Positions 49,318-59,300 of a DNA stretch of 64,000 bases are shown one piece after another (the first letter of the stretch is position 1; each line of letters starts with the position of its first letter). The stretch is from Fen-330 sp050008465 (GTDB lineage Bacteria; Acidobacteriota; Terriglobia; Bryobacterales; Bryobacteraceae), in contig JBEKMO010000019.1 of assembly GCA_050008465.1 (NCBI GenBank), positions 3,110 to 67,109 of the forward strand, in the 5' to 3' direction. The notes under the pieces were generated by a model. That model was not told where the DNA came from. It saw nothing but the letters and a program-made list of their open reading frames with translations, and did not search any database. A program made the position numbers and the translations under genes.

Positions 49318-51932
49318 TACAGCGGCAACGGCTCCTGACCGTTGGTTCCGTTGCCGTTGGGCGGCTCGGTTTCCTCGGGGATGATGCAGGCGGCGGCCAC
49401 TTGGCCTCCCTCCTCCATCCTGACCAGCCGGACCCCCTGGGTGGAGCGCCCGGCCTCGCGGATCTCACTGGCCTCGATGCGGATGATCTTGCCCTCCTTG
49501 GTGATGATCATCAGGTCCGAGTCCTCCTTGACGGCCATGACCGCGACCACCTTGCCGGTGCGCCTGGTAGCTTTCATGTTGATGACGCCCTTGGCGCCGC
49601 GAGCAGTGAGGCGGTACTTGTGGAGCGGCGTGCGCTTTCCAAAGCCCAGCTCGGAGATGGAGAGAATGAGTCCCTGCTCTTCGACGATTTCCATGCCCAC
49701 CAAGTAGTCGTCGTCGGCCAGGTCCATGGCCCGAACGCCCCGGGCGGGCCGCCCCATCGGGCGGACCAGCTTCTCCTGGAAACGGATGGCCTTGCCTTCG
49801 TGCGATCCCAGGAAGATGTAATTCTCCCCCGTGGTGAGCCCGGCGCGGATCAGCTCGTCGCCCTCATCCAGGCCGATGGCGATGATGCCGCGGGCCATGG
49901 GGTTGTCGAACTCGGTCAGCTCCGACTTCTTGATCACCCCGCGCTTGGTCACCATCACGATGAACCGGTCGGGCACGAACTCCCGGACCGGCAGAAAGGC
50001 CTTGATCTCCTCCTCCGGCTGAAGGTTGATGAGGTTCGAGATGTGTTTCCCCTTTCCGGTGATGCCGGCGTCGGGGATCGCGTAGATTTTGAGCCAGTAG
50101 ACCCGCCCCATGTTGGTGAAGATGAGCAGGTAGGCGTGGGTGGAGGCGATGATGAGGTGTTCGAGAAAATCCTCGGTGCGGGTGCCCATGCCGATGCGGC
50201 CCTTGCCGCCCCGGCTCTGCCGGCGGTAGCTGTCCACCGGAGTGCGCTTCAGATAGCCGCCGCGAGTGACCGTGACCGCGACGTCCTCCACCGCCACCAG
50301 GTCTTCCAATTGGATCTCGCCGGTGTCTTCCAGGAACTGGGTCCGGCGCTCGTCCCCGTACTCTTTTTGGACTTCCTTGAGCTCCTTGACGATCACGCCG
50401 CGGAGCAGTTTCTCCGAGCCCAGGATCTCCAGGTACTCGGCAATGCGGCGCTGGATGTCGGCCAGTTCGTCGATGATCTTCTGGCGCTCCATGCCGGTGA
50501 GCCGCTGCAACTGGAGCTCGATGATGGCCTGGGCCTGGCGCTCGGAGAAATCCAGGCGGAGGTCCTCGGGGATCAACACCTCTTCCCGCACGCGCTCGGG
50601 GATGGGCAGGACGCCCATGAGGCGCTCGCGCGCTTCCTTGGGCGTACCGGAGGCCCGGATGGTCTCGATCACCAGATCCAGATTATCCAGGGCCTTCTTG
50701 AATCCCAGCAGAACGTGCTCGCGGTCGCGGGCTTTCCGTAGCTCGAATTCGGTCCGCCGGCGGACCACGTCGACGCGGTGGTCGATGAAGCGCTTAATGC
50801 AATCGAGGAGACCCAGTTCGCGCGGCTGGCCGTTGACGATCGACAGCATGATGATGCCGAAGCCGGTCTGCATCTGGGTGTGCTTGTACAGATTGTTGAG
50901 CACCACCTCGGCCTGCTCGCCGCGCTTCAACGGGAAAACGATGCGCATGCCGTCCCGATCGCTTTCGTCCACCGGCTCCAGCAAGCCCTCCAGCTTCTTC
51001 TCGTTAATCAACTCGGCCACTTGCTCGATGAGGCGGGACTTGTTGACCTGGTATGGGATTTCGGTGACTACGATCTGGTCGCGGTCCTTGCCGGTGTGCT
51101 CGATGGCCGCCTTGGCGCGCAGCTTCAACATGCCGCGGCCGCGCGTGTAGGCCTCCAGGATGCCCTGGCGCCCGAGGATGAATCCGCCGGTCGGGAAGTC
51201 CGGCCCGGGAACCATTTCGAGGATCTTCTCCAGCGGCGTCTTGGGGTTCTGGATCAGGGCGACGGTGGCGTTGATGATCTCGGTGAGATTGTGCGGCGGG
51301 ATGTTGGTCGCCATCCCAACGGCGATGCCCGAGCTCCCGTTGATGAGCAGGTTGGGCACCCGCGTGGGCAGCACTTCCGGTTCCTGCTCGCTGTCGTCGT
51401 AATTGGGCCGGAAGTCGACGGTTTCCCGGTCGATATCGGCCAGCAGCGTAGAGGCGATGCGGGACAGCCGGGCTTCCGTGTACCGCATGGCCGCCGGCGG
51501 GTCGCCGTCCACCGACCCGAAGTTCCCCTGGCCGTCGATGAGCGGGTAACGCATCGAGAACGGCTGGGCCATCCGCACCAGTGCGTCGTAAACCGCCGTG
51601 TCGCCGTGCGGGTGGTACTTTCCCAGGACCTCGCCAACGATCTTGGCGCACTTCCGGGTGGGCCGGTTGAAGGTCAGGCCCATCTCGTGCAAACCGAACA
51701 GGATGCGGCGATGCACCGGTTTCAACCCGTCGCGCACATCGGGCAGGGCGCGGCCGATGATCACGCTCATGGCGTAATCCAGATACGACCGGCGCATCTC
51801 GTCTTCGATGTTGACGGGAATCAGGTTCTTCCCCCCGCCGCCCGGTCCCAGCGGGAGCTGCGTGCCGCCCGCCGGCGGCGCCGGAGGCGCGGGTGGAACC
51901 TGGGGGGTTTCGGGACGATCGGAATCAGCCAA
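49317..51932 (-). CDS. gyrA: DNA gyrase subunit A
   Basis: 871 aa. All GyrA landmarks are visible: LDYAMSVIIGRALPDVRDGL, YHPHGDTAVYDALVRM (quinolone region; Thr112 and Asp116 align with E. coli Ser83 and Asp87), catalytic Y151 in AAMRYTEARL, and the C-terminal beta-pinwheel repeats (GRVYWLKIYAIPD, IRFQEKLVRPMGRPARGVRAM, RIEASEIREAGRSTQGVRLV). The GyrA-box corresponds to GRPARG. The N-terminus carries an extra ~35-residue Pro-rich segment before NIEDEM. It acts with GyrB, not in this window. Confidence 0.96.
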   Translation of the reverse strand: MADSDRPETPQVPPAPPAPPAGGTQLPLGPGGGGKNLIPVNIEDEMRRSYLDYAMSVIIGRALPDVRDGLKPVHRRILFGLHEMGLTFNRPTRKCAKIVGEVLGKYHPHGDTAVYDALVRMAQPFSMRYPLIDGQGNFGSVDGDPPAAMRYTEARLSRIASTLLADIDRETVDFRPNYDDSEQEPEVLPTRVPNLLINGSSGIAVGMATNIPPHNLTEIINATVALIQNPKTPLEKILEMVPGPDFPTGGFILGRQGILEAYTRGRGMLKLRAKAAIEHTGKDRDQIVVTEIPYQVNKSRLIEQVAELINEKKLEGLLEPVDESDRDGMRIVFPLKRGEQAEVVLNNLYKHTQMQTGFGIIMLSIVNGQPRELGLLDCIKRFIDHRVDVVRRRTEFELRKARDREHVLLGFKKALDNLDLVIETIRASGTPKEARERLMGVLPIPERVREEVLIPEDLRLDFSERQAQAIIELQLQRLTGMERQKIIDELADIQRRIAEYLEILGSEKLLRGVIVKELKEVQKEYGDERRTQFLEDTGEIQLEDLVAVEDVAVTVTRGGYLKRTPVDSYRRQSRGGKGRIGMGTRTEDFLEHLIIASTHAYLLIFTNMGRVYWLKIYAIPDAGITGKGKHISNLINLQPEEEIKAFLPVREFVPDRFIVMVTKRGVIKKSELTEFDNPMARGIIAIGLDEGDELIRAGLTTGENYIFLGSHEGKAIRFQEKLVRPMGRPARGVRAMDLADDDYLVGMEIVEEQGLILSISELGFGKRTPLHKYRLTARGAKGVINMKATRRTGKVVAVMAVKEDSDLMIITKEGKIIRIEASEIREAGRSTQGVRLVRMEEGGQVAAACIIPEETEPPNGNGTNGQEPLPL

Positions 51933-52051
51933 GACGACTCCCGGAGGCGGGGGCTTTCATTCCCCTTTTCTTCGCCTCTCGCAAAGTTGCATTCTAGATT
52001 TCCATTTTACCAGAAATGCGTTGAAGAAAAAGGGAGTTTTTTGCCGCCGTG

Positions 52052-52071
52052 GAACAGGCTTCAGCCTGTTC
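52052..52071. repeat. REP-like hairpin overlapping the DUF2235 stop codon
   Basis: Perfect 9-bp inverted repeat GAACAGGCT / AGCCTGTTC (52052-52060, 52063-52071) with a TC loop. The DUF2235 stop codon (52063-52061) and its last three codons lie in the element. The core ACAGGC...GCCTGT matches the REPs flanking the transposase at 61005-61564. Confidence 0.6.
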
Positions 52072-53134
52072 GAACGTTGGTCGGCCGGTAGGCCGCCCGT
52101 GCATTCCGCAGGCGTTCGAAAACGCTGGGGTGGATCTCGGCGTTGTCCGGGATGTACCGCGGGCGCCCCCGCGGGATCATCCAGCGCTTGGCGGGCGGCT
52201 GGCGCTGCATGTCGGTATACCGTTTCGGGAAGTATTCCAGCAGCCACCAGGCCCCTTCCAGCGACTTGTGCAGCACTGCGTCCGGCCCCATGGCGCCCAG
52301 AACCCGTGCCCTCCGCGTTGCATCCACGCGCAACTGCGCCCCGACCGCCTCATCCAGCATCCAGTCCATGGTGATCTTGGCGAGTCCGCTTTCCCGCTCC
52401 GGGTAGCCGCCTCCCACGTCGGAGTGCACTCCGGCAAACCACACCTGCCGGATATCCTGCCACGCCAGCGGCGCGCTCCACAAGTTCTGCCGGTAGAAGC
52501 AGCGCCGCTCGTCGATCGAAATCGCGTGCCGGCCGATGTGGATGTCCGGGTTGGCGGCCGTGAACGGCAAGGTGACCGGGTTGAAGATCCAGCCCACCGA
52601 GCCGACCGTGTCCCAGAGGCCCACGAAGTGGGGCTTGCACTCCCGCGAGAACGTCTCCCGGAACTGCCTGCCAAGCTCCCGCCACGCCTGGAATTCATTG
52701 CCGCCGGCGGGGGCTTTCTTCGGCCGGTATCGCAGCATCCGCAGCGCGTACGGAATCAGGACGTCGTTGCCCTTCCGGATCAGCCCGAAGATGTGCAACA
52801 ACGCCGCCAGCGCGCGCACGGTATACGCGCCGCGGCTGAACCCGAACAGGAACACCAGGTCGCCCGCCTCGAAATTGTCCATCAGGAACTTGTAAGCGTC
52901 CGCGATGTTCCGGCTCAGCCCGTAGCCGAACGCCAGTCCGCGCACACGGGTCCACCATTTCTGGAACTTCGATAGCGCGGCTGGATCGCCAATCGTGCCC
53001 AGTCCCGGGTGATAGTAGACCACCTGGGTTTGAGGGTTCGACTCCAAAACGCTGTACAACCTGACGACATTCGAGTTCGTGGTGTCAAACTCGTTCCCCG
53101 TGCCGTCGCAGCAGATCACAACGTTTTTCGCCAT
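52061..53134 (-). CDS. DUF2235 alpha/beta hydrolase-like protein
   Basis: 357 aa. The ATG at 53134 lies behind AGGAGGGG on the minus strand and begins MAKNVVICCDGTGNEFDT, the family signature. The DUF2235 domain has the GFSRGAYTVRALA nucleophile elbow (GxSxG-like) and FAGVHSDVGGGYPE with the catalytic Asp; such proteins include the Tle1-type T6SS phospholipase effectors and many uncharacterised hydrolases. No T6SS genes are near. The C-terminus is partly encoded by a REP-like palindrome. Confidence 0.85.
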   Translation of the reverse strand: MAKNVVICCDGTGNEFDTTNSNVVRLYSVLESNPQTQVVYYHPGLGTIGDPAALSKFQKWWTRVRGLAFGYGLSRNIADAYKFLMDNFEAGDLVFLFGFSRGAYTVRALAALLHIFGLIRKGNDVLIPYALRMLRYRPKKAPAGGNEFQAWRELGRQFRETFSRECKPHFVGLWDTVGSVGWIFNPVTLPFTAANPDIHIGRHAISIDERRCFYRQNLWSAPLAWQDIRQVWFAGVHSDVGGGYPERESGLAKITMDWMLDEAVGAQLRVDATRRARVLGAMGPDAVLHKSLEGAWWLLEYFPKRYTDMQRQPPAKRWMIPRGRPRYIPDNAEIHPSVFERLRNARAAYRPTNVRTG

Positions 53135-53536
53135 CCCGCCCCTCCTCACGCCCGCTCTGTTCCGAGTTTACACCCCGCTGCACCTCTTCCGGCAGCGACC
53201 GCGCTTCCCGGCCCGGCGCGGCGCGGTCACGACCACCGCGGGGAAGCTGCGACCCGCTTCTATGGAGCATCTTACCCAAGCAGCGTTTTGTGGCGCACGC
53301 ACTCCTGCGTGCCGCGTCGAGACTCATCTCGACGCCAAGGTGTCGGCACGAGCGCCGACACGGCAGGCTGAAGCCCACGCCACGTGGTGGCGAACAATCG
53401 TCAATCTGCATGCCGCACTGTACTGGATGGTTCGAGGGATGAAGCCCCTGTGAGAATTCTGAACCAGCAGTTTAGATTCCTCAAGTCGCCGGCTGCTGGA
53501 TCCAGACTCCCCGGCGAGTCGCTTGCGAGCTGGGCG
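53135..53536. other. 402-bp intergenic region with a hairpin cluster
   Basis: Between the start of the DUF2235 gene and the end of the nitroreductase gene (both minus strand). It holds the cloverleaf-like hairpin group at 53290-53383. I see no gene I can support; the rest (53135-53289, 53384-53536) looks non-coding, with a short run of ordinary sequence. Confidence 0.6.
53290..53383. repeat. Cloverleaf-like cluster of perfect hairpins
   Basis: Terminal stem GTGGCG (53290-53295) / CGCCAC (53378-53383) encloses four consecutive stem-loops: GCACGCA/TGCGTGC (53295-53312), GCGTCGAGA/TCTCGACGC (53314-53335, 9 bp), GTGTCGGC/GCCGACAC (53340-53361, 8 bp) and GGCT/AGCC (53366-53375). All stems are perfect. 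Confidence 0.8.
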
Positions 53537-54268
53537 TCACGGATTGTAGGGCAGCCGCGTGAGTGGCGGGTGTCCTTCCAGCGTTTCGTAGGCCACCATC
53601 TCCTCGAGCTTGCGCTTCGGTTGCGCCGTCGGCCAGCCGTCCGGAATCCCGATGGGTGTGATGCAGATCCGGCGATAGCGGGTGGGGATGGCCAGCACCT
53701 CGCGCGTGACCGGCTCGGGAATTCCGTCGGTGAGATAGGCCGTCCCGTAGCCGAACGCGCGGGCCGCGATCATCAGGTACCCGGCCGCCATCGGGCCGTC
53801 GTGGTTGGTCGCATAGCCCGAGCAGGCCGACTCCGTATCCACGAGCACCACCACATAGACCGGCGCAGTGAAGTAGCCCTCGGTGAAGTGAACGGCATCC
53901 TTCTTCCGCTTCTCGAGGTCGGCGCTGCCCGTCTCCTTGTCCTTGCCGGCGGAATAGTCGAGGTACTTGGTCAACCGATCGAGAGTCTGTTTCTTCATCT
54001 GTTCGATCTTCGCCCGGTCGCGCACCACCAGGAACTTCCAAGGCTGCTGATTCATGCAGGTGGGAGCGCGGCGGGCGGCGTCCAGAATCTGGCGCACATG
54101 CTCGTCCGGAACCGGATCCGGTTTGTAGCGCCGCACGGTCTGCCGTTTCGCGAACGCGGCCAGAAGGGCGGCCGGATCCGAAGTCTTACTGCTTGCCCCT
54201 GAGGCGAGGGGGGCGGCGCCTGCGGCGACAGCGGTGATCTGAAACAATCTCCTGCGAGTAGTGCTCAT
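53537..54268 (-). CDS. Exported nitroreductase family protein
   Basis: 243 aa. The ATG at 54268 follows GGAG on the minus strand and gives a Tat-type N-terminus MSTTRRRLFQITAVAAGAAP. FMN-reductase features: AFAKRQTVRRYKPDPVPDEHVRQILDAARRAPTCMNQQPWKF, GPMAAGYLMIAARAFGYGTAYL and PIGIPDGWP. NAD(P)H:FMN oxidoreductases of this type reduce nitro compounds, quinones or iodinated aromatics. Export via Tat fits an FMN-bound periplasmic enzyme. Divergent from the GT2 gene. Confidence 0.85.
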   Translation of the reverse strand: MSTTRRRLFQITAVAAGAAPLASGASSKTSDPAALLAAFAKRQTVRRYKPDPVPDEHVRQILDAARRAPTCMNQQPWKFLVVRDRAKIEQMKKQTLDRLTKYLDYSAGKDKETGSADLEKRKKDAVHFTEGYFTAPVYVVVLVDTESACSGYATNHDGPMAAGYLMIAARAFGYGTAYLTDGIPEPVTREVLAIPTRYRRICITPIGIPDGWPTAQPKRKLEEMVAYETLEGHPPLTRLPYNP

Positions 54269-54302
54269 GATTTCTCCGACGGCCCAGCATAGCACGCCTA
54301 TT

Positions 54303-54319
54303 GCGGGCCGAAAGCCCGC
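54303..54319. repeat. REP-like hairpin
   Basis: GCGGGC-CGAAA-GCCCGC (54303-54319), a perfect 6-bp stem between the divergent nitroreductase and GT2 genes. It has the same general style as the CAGGC-type REPs in this window. Confidence 0.5.
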
Positions 54320-54338
54320 TCCACTACACTGAAGGTGC

Positions 54339-55313
54339 ATGATTTCCGTCGTGATCCCGGTGCATAATGAGGAGCCGTCCCTGCTGCCCCTCTACGACCG
54401 GCTCACCACGGTTCTCACCGCACTCGGCCGGCCTTACGAAGTGATTTTCGTGGACGATGCCTCGACCGACCGGAGCTTCGAGTTGCTGGCCAACCTGGTG
54501 GAGACCGATCCGCGCCTGGCAGTGGTGCGCCTCCGGCGGAACTTCGGGCAGACCGCGGCGCTTTCGGCCGGCTTCCACGAGGCGCAGGGCGAAGTGATCG
54601 TCTCGCTGGACGGCGACCTCCAGCACGCGCCCGAGGACATCCCGGCTCTGCTGGCCAAGCTCGATGAGGGCTACGACATCGCCAGCGGCTGGCGCAAGGT
54701 CCGCGTCGACAACCCGCTGACGCGCCGCCTGCCGTCGCGCATCGCCAACTGGCTCATGGCCAAGGTCTCGGGAGTGAATCTCCACGATTTCGGGACCACC
54801 TTCAAGGCTTACCGCGCCGAGATTCTGAAGGAGGTCAACCTGTACGGGGAACTGCACCGGTTCATCCCCGCGCTGGCGAGCTTCTACGGGGCGCGTATCG
54901 CGGAAGTGCCGATCCAGAACATCGTGCGGCCGCGAGGCGAGTCGCACTACGGGCTGGGGCGGACGCTGAACGTGCTGTTCGACATCCTGACCGTCAAGTT
55001 CCTGCTGAGCTACTTCACCCGCCCGATGCACTTCTTCGGGAAGTTCGGATTGCTCGGCACGGTTTTGGGCGGTGGCACGCTGGCTTACCTGGCGGTGGAA
55101 AAACTCGTCACGGGGCGTGACATCATCATGGAACATGGGCCGCTGATGGTGGCGGGGGCCTTGCTGCTGCTGGCCGGGCTGGGTATGTTTGGCACGGGGC
55201 TGCTGGGCGAAGTGCTGATCCGCACCTACTTCGAGAGCCAGGGGCGCCGGATCTACGCGGTGCGCGAGATCCGCTGCCGGCGCGAGCGAAAAGTCCCCGA
55301 CGAAGCCCGGTGA
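54339..55313 (+). CDS. GT2 family glycosyltransferase (polyprenyl-phosphate type)
   Basis: 324 aa. Family 2 with VIPVHNEEPSLLPLYDRL, the VDDAST motif and the DxD-type VSLDGDLQHAPEDIP. Two C-terminal membrane helices (FGKFGLLGTVLGGGTLAYL, PLMVAGALLLLAGLGMFGTG) place it with the ArnC/GtrB/DPM1 group, which moves a sugar from a nucleotide donor to a polyprenyl phosphate for use by GT-C enzymes. The GT-C-like protein at 28464-29978 would be a candidate downstream user. Confidence 0.9.
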   Translation: MISVVIPVHNEEPSLLPLYDRLTTVLTALGRPYEVIFVDDASTDRSFELLANLVETDPRLAVVRLRRNFGQTAALSAGFHEAQGEVIVSLDGDLQHAPEDIPALLAKLDEGYDIASGWRKVRVDNPLTRRLPSRIANWLMAKVSGVNLHDFGTTFKAYRAEILKEVNLYGELHRFIPALASFYGARIAEVPIQNIVRPRGESHYGLGRTLNVLFDILTVKFLLSYFTRPMHFFGKFGLLGTVLGGGTLAYLAVEKLVTGRDIIMEHGPLMVAGALLLLAGLGMFGTGLLGEVLIRTYFESQGRRIYAVREIRCRRERKVPDEAR

Positions 55314-55354
55314 GATGCCTACTTCGTCCTTCGTAATTCGTATTTCGTACTTCC

Positions 55355-56350
55355 CTAGAATCCCCCTCGCGGCCGGTACCCGGGCCGGGCGCGGATGCGG
55401 AGTTTCTTGCCCACGTCGGAAGGAATCTCGACGCTGATTCTGCGGAAGCCTTCGTTGGGGTTGGGCGCCGGGTAGTAGGTGATGGTGTACGAGTTGCCGA
55501 GCGCCTCGCGGATGGATTCGAAGGCCTCCACCTGCTTCTGCCAGGTCTTGGCGAAGAATGCCTGGCCGCCGGTGCGCTGCGTGATGCGCTTGAAGACTCC
55601 CGCGGAGATCGGGTCCTTGTTGACCTCGCTGGTGGAGATGACGTAGATGGGGATACCTTCGTCCTCGGCCACCGCCCGCACGTCGTCGGGCGCCACCATG
55701 CTGGCATTGTCGGGGCCGTTCGAGAAGACGATGATGACCTTCCGCCCGGGCACCTTGCCGGCGTCGTGCAGAGTGAGCAGCAGCGTGTTATATAAGGCCG
55801 CATCGTCGCCCGCGACGGCTTTTCGCAAGCCGAAAATAGCCTCGCCGCGATCCCGCGTCAGCAGCGCCGCGCGCGAGAGATTGCGGCTGAAGGTATAAAC
55901 CGCCACCGAGTCGGCGCGGTCCAGCCCGCGAACGAAATCGGCGATCGCGTCGGAGGCGTAGACGAACCCTCGGTACATGTAATTGCTGGTGTCGAACAAG
56001 ATGAACACGTTGGTGCCGACAAAGGCGTCGGGACGGTCCAAGCCGGCCCGGGCGGTCTCCTCGCCGGGCTTGACGGCGGCGACCAGCGGGCGCGTCGAGC
56101 CGTCCTCGAGAACCAGCATGGCGGGCTTGGAGCCCTCGGCGAAGGTGCCGATCTTCTGCGGGATGTTGTCCTCGAGGATGCGGAAGTCGCCGGGCTTGAG
56201 CGCCGTGATGTACCGCCCCTTGCTGTCGGTCACGGTAAAGCTCAGCACCACCATGTCGACTTTGACTCGGAAGACCGTGCCCGGCCTCTCCTGGGCGTTG
56301 AGCCCGAGACAACCCGCGATGCCGAGGAGTAGCGTCGAATACCGATTCAC
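55355..56350 (-). CDS. VWFA-related exported protein (acidobacterial type)
   Basis: 331 aa from the GTG at 56350, five bases after GGAGG; signal peptide VNRYSTLLLGIAGCLGLNAQ. The N-terminal domain (VFRVKVDMVVLSFTVTDSKG, LKPGDFRILEDNIPQKI) and the following VWA domain (NVFILFDTSNYMYRGFVYAS, IIVFSNGPDNASMVAPDDVRA) match TIGR03436. The MIDAS motif reads D-T-S-N-Y instead of DxSxS, so metal binding is doubtful. It lies 18 bp downstream of the 1126-aa gene on the same strand. Confidence 0.88.
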   Translation of the reverse strand: MNRYSTLLLGIAGCLGLNAQERPGTVFRVKVDMVVLSFTVTDSKGRYITALKPGDFRILEDNIPQKIGTFAEGSKPAMLVLEDGSTRPLVAAVKPGEETARAGLDRPDAFVGTNVFILFDTSNYMYRGFVYASDAIADFVRGLDRADSVAVYTFSRNLSRAALLTRDRGEAIFGLRKAVAGDDAALYNTLLLTLHDAGKVPGRKVIIVFSNGPDNASMVAPDDVRAVAEDEGIPIYVISTSEVNKDPISAGVFKRITQRTGGQAFFAKTWQKQVEAFESIREALGNSYTITYYPAPNPNEGFRRISVEIPSDVGKKLRIRARPGYRPRGGF

Positions 56351-56368
56351 ATGATCCTCCACCCAGCG

Positions 56369-59300
56369 CTAGGGAAGCGCCGCTCTCTGATCCGTCTCCA
56401 TTTGATTGTGCAGCTTCGAGCGCACATCTTCGCCCACCTTGCGGAGCGAGCGGAGCAAGGCGGGCCAATCCTCCAGGTGCGTTGCGAAAATCCCCTCGAT
56501 GGTCTGCCGCGTCCAATCGGGGATGAGCACGTTGAGCTGTGCGGGGGGCAGGTGGACCTCGTCGGCCACCGCGGCCCAGTATAGCGCCGTAGATTCCCAG
56601 CTCTCCGCCATGATGCGGCTGGAGAAACCCATCAGGGCGGGGAAAGTCCGCAGATACAGGAGTTCCGGCCGGTAGGAATTGGTCAGCGTCGGCTTGGGGG
56701 TGCCAAAAGCTCGCGAGATGGCCTGGTAAGTCACGCGGTCGGGCGATTCCCGCTGCAAGCGGATCAGGTCGCGGACCAGGGAATCCCCCGTGTTGCGCTC
56801 CCCGGCCAGGGTGTTCTTCGCCAGGACGAACAGTTCCGTCGGAGTCACTCTCTCGATTGCGGCGCGCACCTCGCCCTGCTCGAGCAGCTCGCGGACCCTC
56901 CGCACGCGGGCGGGCGGGGCTTGGCCTTCCAGGAGATCGGCGGCCTGCTGGCGGCGCTGGGCGTCCAGAGCGCTCTCGGCCAGCAGCGACTCGGCATAGC
57001 GCATGTGCAGGCCGACCCAGTGCATTTGGGCAGGTGTAACGTTCCACCAGCGCGGCACCTTGGCGCTGAGGATTAGCTGCGGGACGAGGTCGCCCCAGAT
57101 CAGCGCCTGCTCGCGGCCAGGGACCATGAAATTCTGCTCGGCCTCGGCCAGCGTGTAGGGCAACCCCGCGAGCGATCCCATCAGGCGGCCGCCGGCGCTA
57201 GCCGGCCAGCCGCTCCCGACGACCTGGGTCTGGCGCCAGGTCTGGGGGGTGCTCTGCATCCCCAGGAAATCGTGGCTGCGCACGAACACGGGGTTGGTGA
57301 GCAGAAGCTCCGCGCCGGGCGGGATGTAGTGGAGGTAATTGAAGCCGACCAGGGTGTCCCGCAGGAACGGCGCCAGGGCGCCGCGGATGTCGCGCAGTTT
57401 TTCGGCGTCGCCGCCGGCGCGGTCCACCTGCGCGCGAAGGTTCATTTTGCGCTCGGTCTCGATGTGGCGTTCGCTCCAGTAGCCGAAGGCGAAGGAGTTC
57501 TTCTCGACCGCGGAGAGGCTGGCGCGCGGGGGCTGGATCTCCGAGATGCGCGCAGCGAGGCGGCTGACCAGTGCGCTGCTCAGCTTCTCGCCCCGCGGGA
57601 TGCGCTCCAGGTTATCCGCCAGATCCAGGAGGTTGTTCAACGAGATCAGGTGCTGCGCTTCGAAGATGCGGATCATCTCCTGCGCCATGAGGTTGTGGGT
57701 CTCGGTGTCCTTGGTGTCGGCGGTGCCGGCCAGCAGCGTGATGAGGCGCTCCTGGGCATCGGCGCTTTCGGGGGATTGGGTGGCTTTCAATAGTAACTTG
57801 ACGCCTGCCCGGCCGCCATCGAACAGGTCGCGGCTGCTGCGAATCCTGGCGAACGGAGCGAGGATGCCGGCCAGCGTGGAGTCGGCCTCCGAAGCGGCGA
57901 TGGAGCCCTGCCGGCAGAAGATCTGCCAGAGCCCAACCAGCGCCTGCATCGTGCCCGCGGTGTCGGCGCGGAGCGAAGTGTCGCCCAGGTGATTGAGGGC
58001 ATCGGCCACGTCGAGGAACTGGAACATGGTCTGGTCCTGGAGGGAGGGCGCCTCGGAGAAGATCGAGTACTGGGCGCCGTAACTGTGATACTCGCGGGCC
58101 AGACGCGAAACCGTGGCGGGCTCCAGCGGCTTGGAGCGGAAACGGTCGAGGTCGCTTAGCGCCATGAAGATCTTCAGAGGCTCGTTCTCGACGGACTTGC
58201 GGCAGAGGCCGAACAGGGCCTCCAGGACGTCGTCAGGCTCCTTCCAGCCGGAGGCCGCGCGCGTGAGCTTGCTGTCGAACTTGCCGCGCGGATGGTTGGC
58301 GAAGAAGTCTTTCCATACCCCGACGTTGCCGGGGATGTGCGGGCGTCCGTCCGGCTCCAGGCGAAGCCGCGTGGTGAGCAACATCATGTCGGTGTTGGAG
58401 CGGAACACCGGCCGGGCGGGGCCGGGACTCGTGACGCGGCCGCGGATGGCCATGTAGAAGCGCTTCATGCGCTGGGGCTCGGTCAGGTAGTCCTTGACCG
58501 GGCCGCTGACGCGCGACAACGCGTCGAAGTAACTGGCCATCCACCCGTCATCCTTCGAGATCAGCCGCTCAAAGAACGCCGCGCCCTGGTCGGGGGAAAC
58601 GCCGGCCATCTCGGCCCACATGGCAGCCGTGCGCGCTCCACCGGGAACCACGGCTTTGCCGCCGCGGATCTCGAACATATCGCCGAAGAAGTCCAGCACG
58701 TGAGCGAAGACCTTGAGGCGCGACATGGGGAACGCCTTGCGCAGCTCGTTGGCGGTGTTGCGGTCCAGCTTGGCCATGGCCACGTAGAAGCGGCAGAGCG
58801 TGGGATCGGACAGGAACACGTCGATGAAATCGCCGCTCTGCTTGTCCTTGGCGGTCATCCAGTAGTCGGCGCCGTAAGGGACCGGGATGCGCGTGGGTGC
58901 GTACGGGTGGCTGAAGGGGCGATTGGCGCGGAGACCCTGCTCCAGTTCGGCCAGCGGAAACCCGGAGTCGATGGTGAGGAAGGCGCGGCTGGCGTTGACC
59001 GTCTCCAGCACCACCTCGCTGCCGCAGCCGCCTCGCATGCGGTAGCCCAGGATGCGGAGCAGTTCGCCGGTCCGCGGTGAATCGCAGGCCTCGATGCGGA
59101 TCGCTTTCTGTTCGCCGGCCAGTTTCTGAAGCTCGCGGGCCTGGGAGAGATAGCGGGTGATGAGCTTCAGGTACTCGGTCGGCTCGAGCGCCTCGCCGCC
59201 GGCCGCCTGGTAACCACTCATGACCACGTTGCGGGCCAGGGCGGCGAGGAGGTCGGACGGCGCTGAGTCGGGAGCCAGCGCGGCCATGCGGGAGAAGGGG

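Noticed and set aside
53290..53383. CRISPR-like array
   Set aside because: Stem-loops differ in sequence and there are no equal spacers or cas genes; not a CRISPR array.
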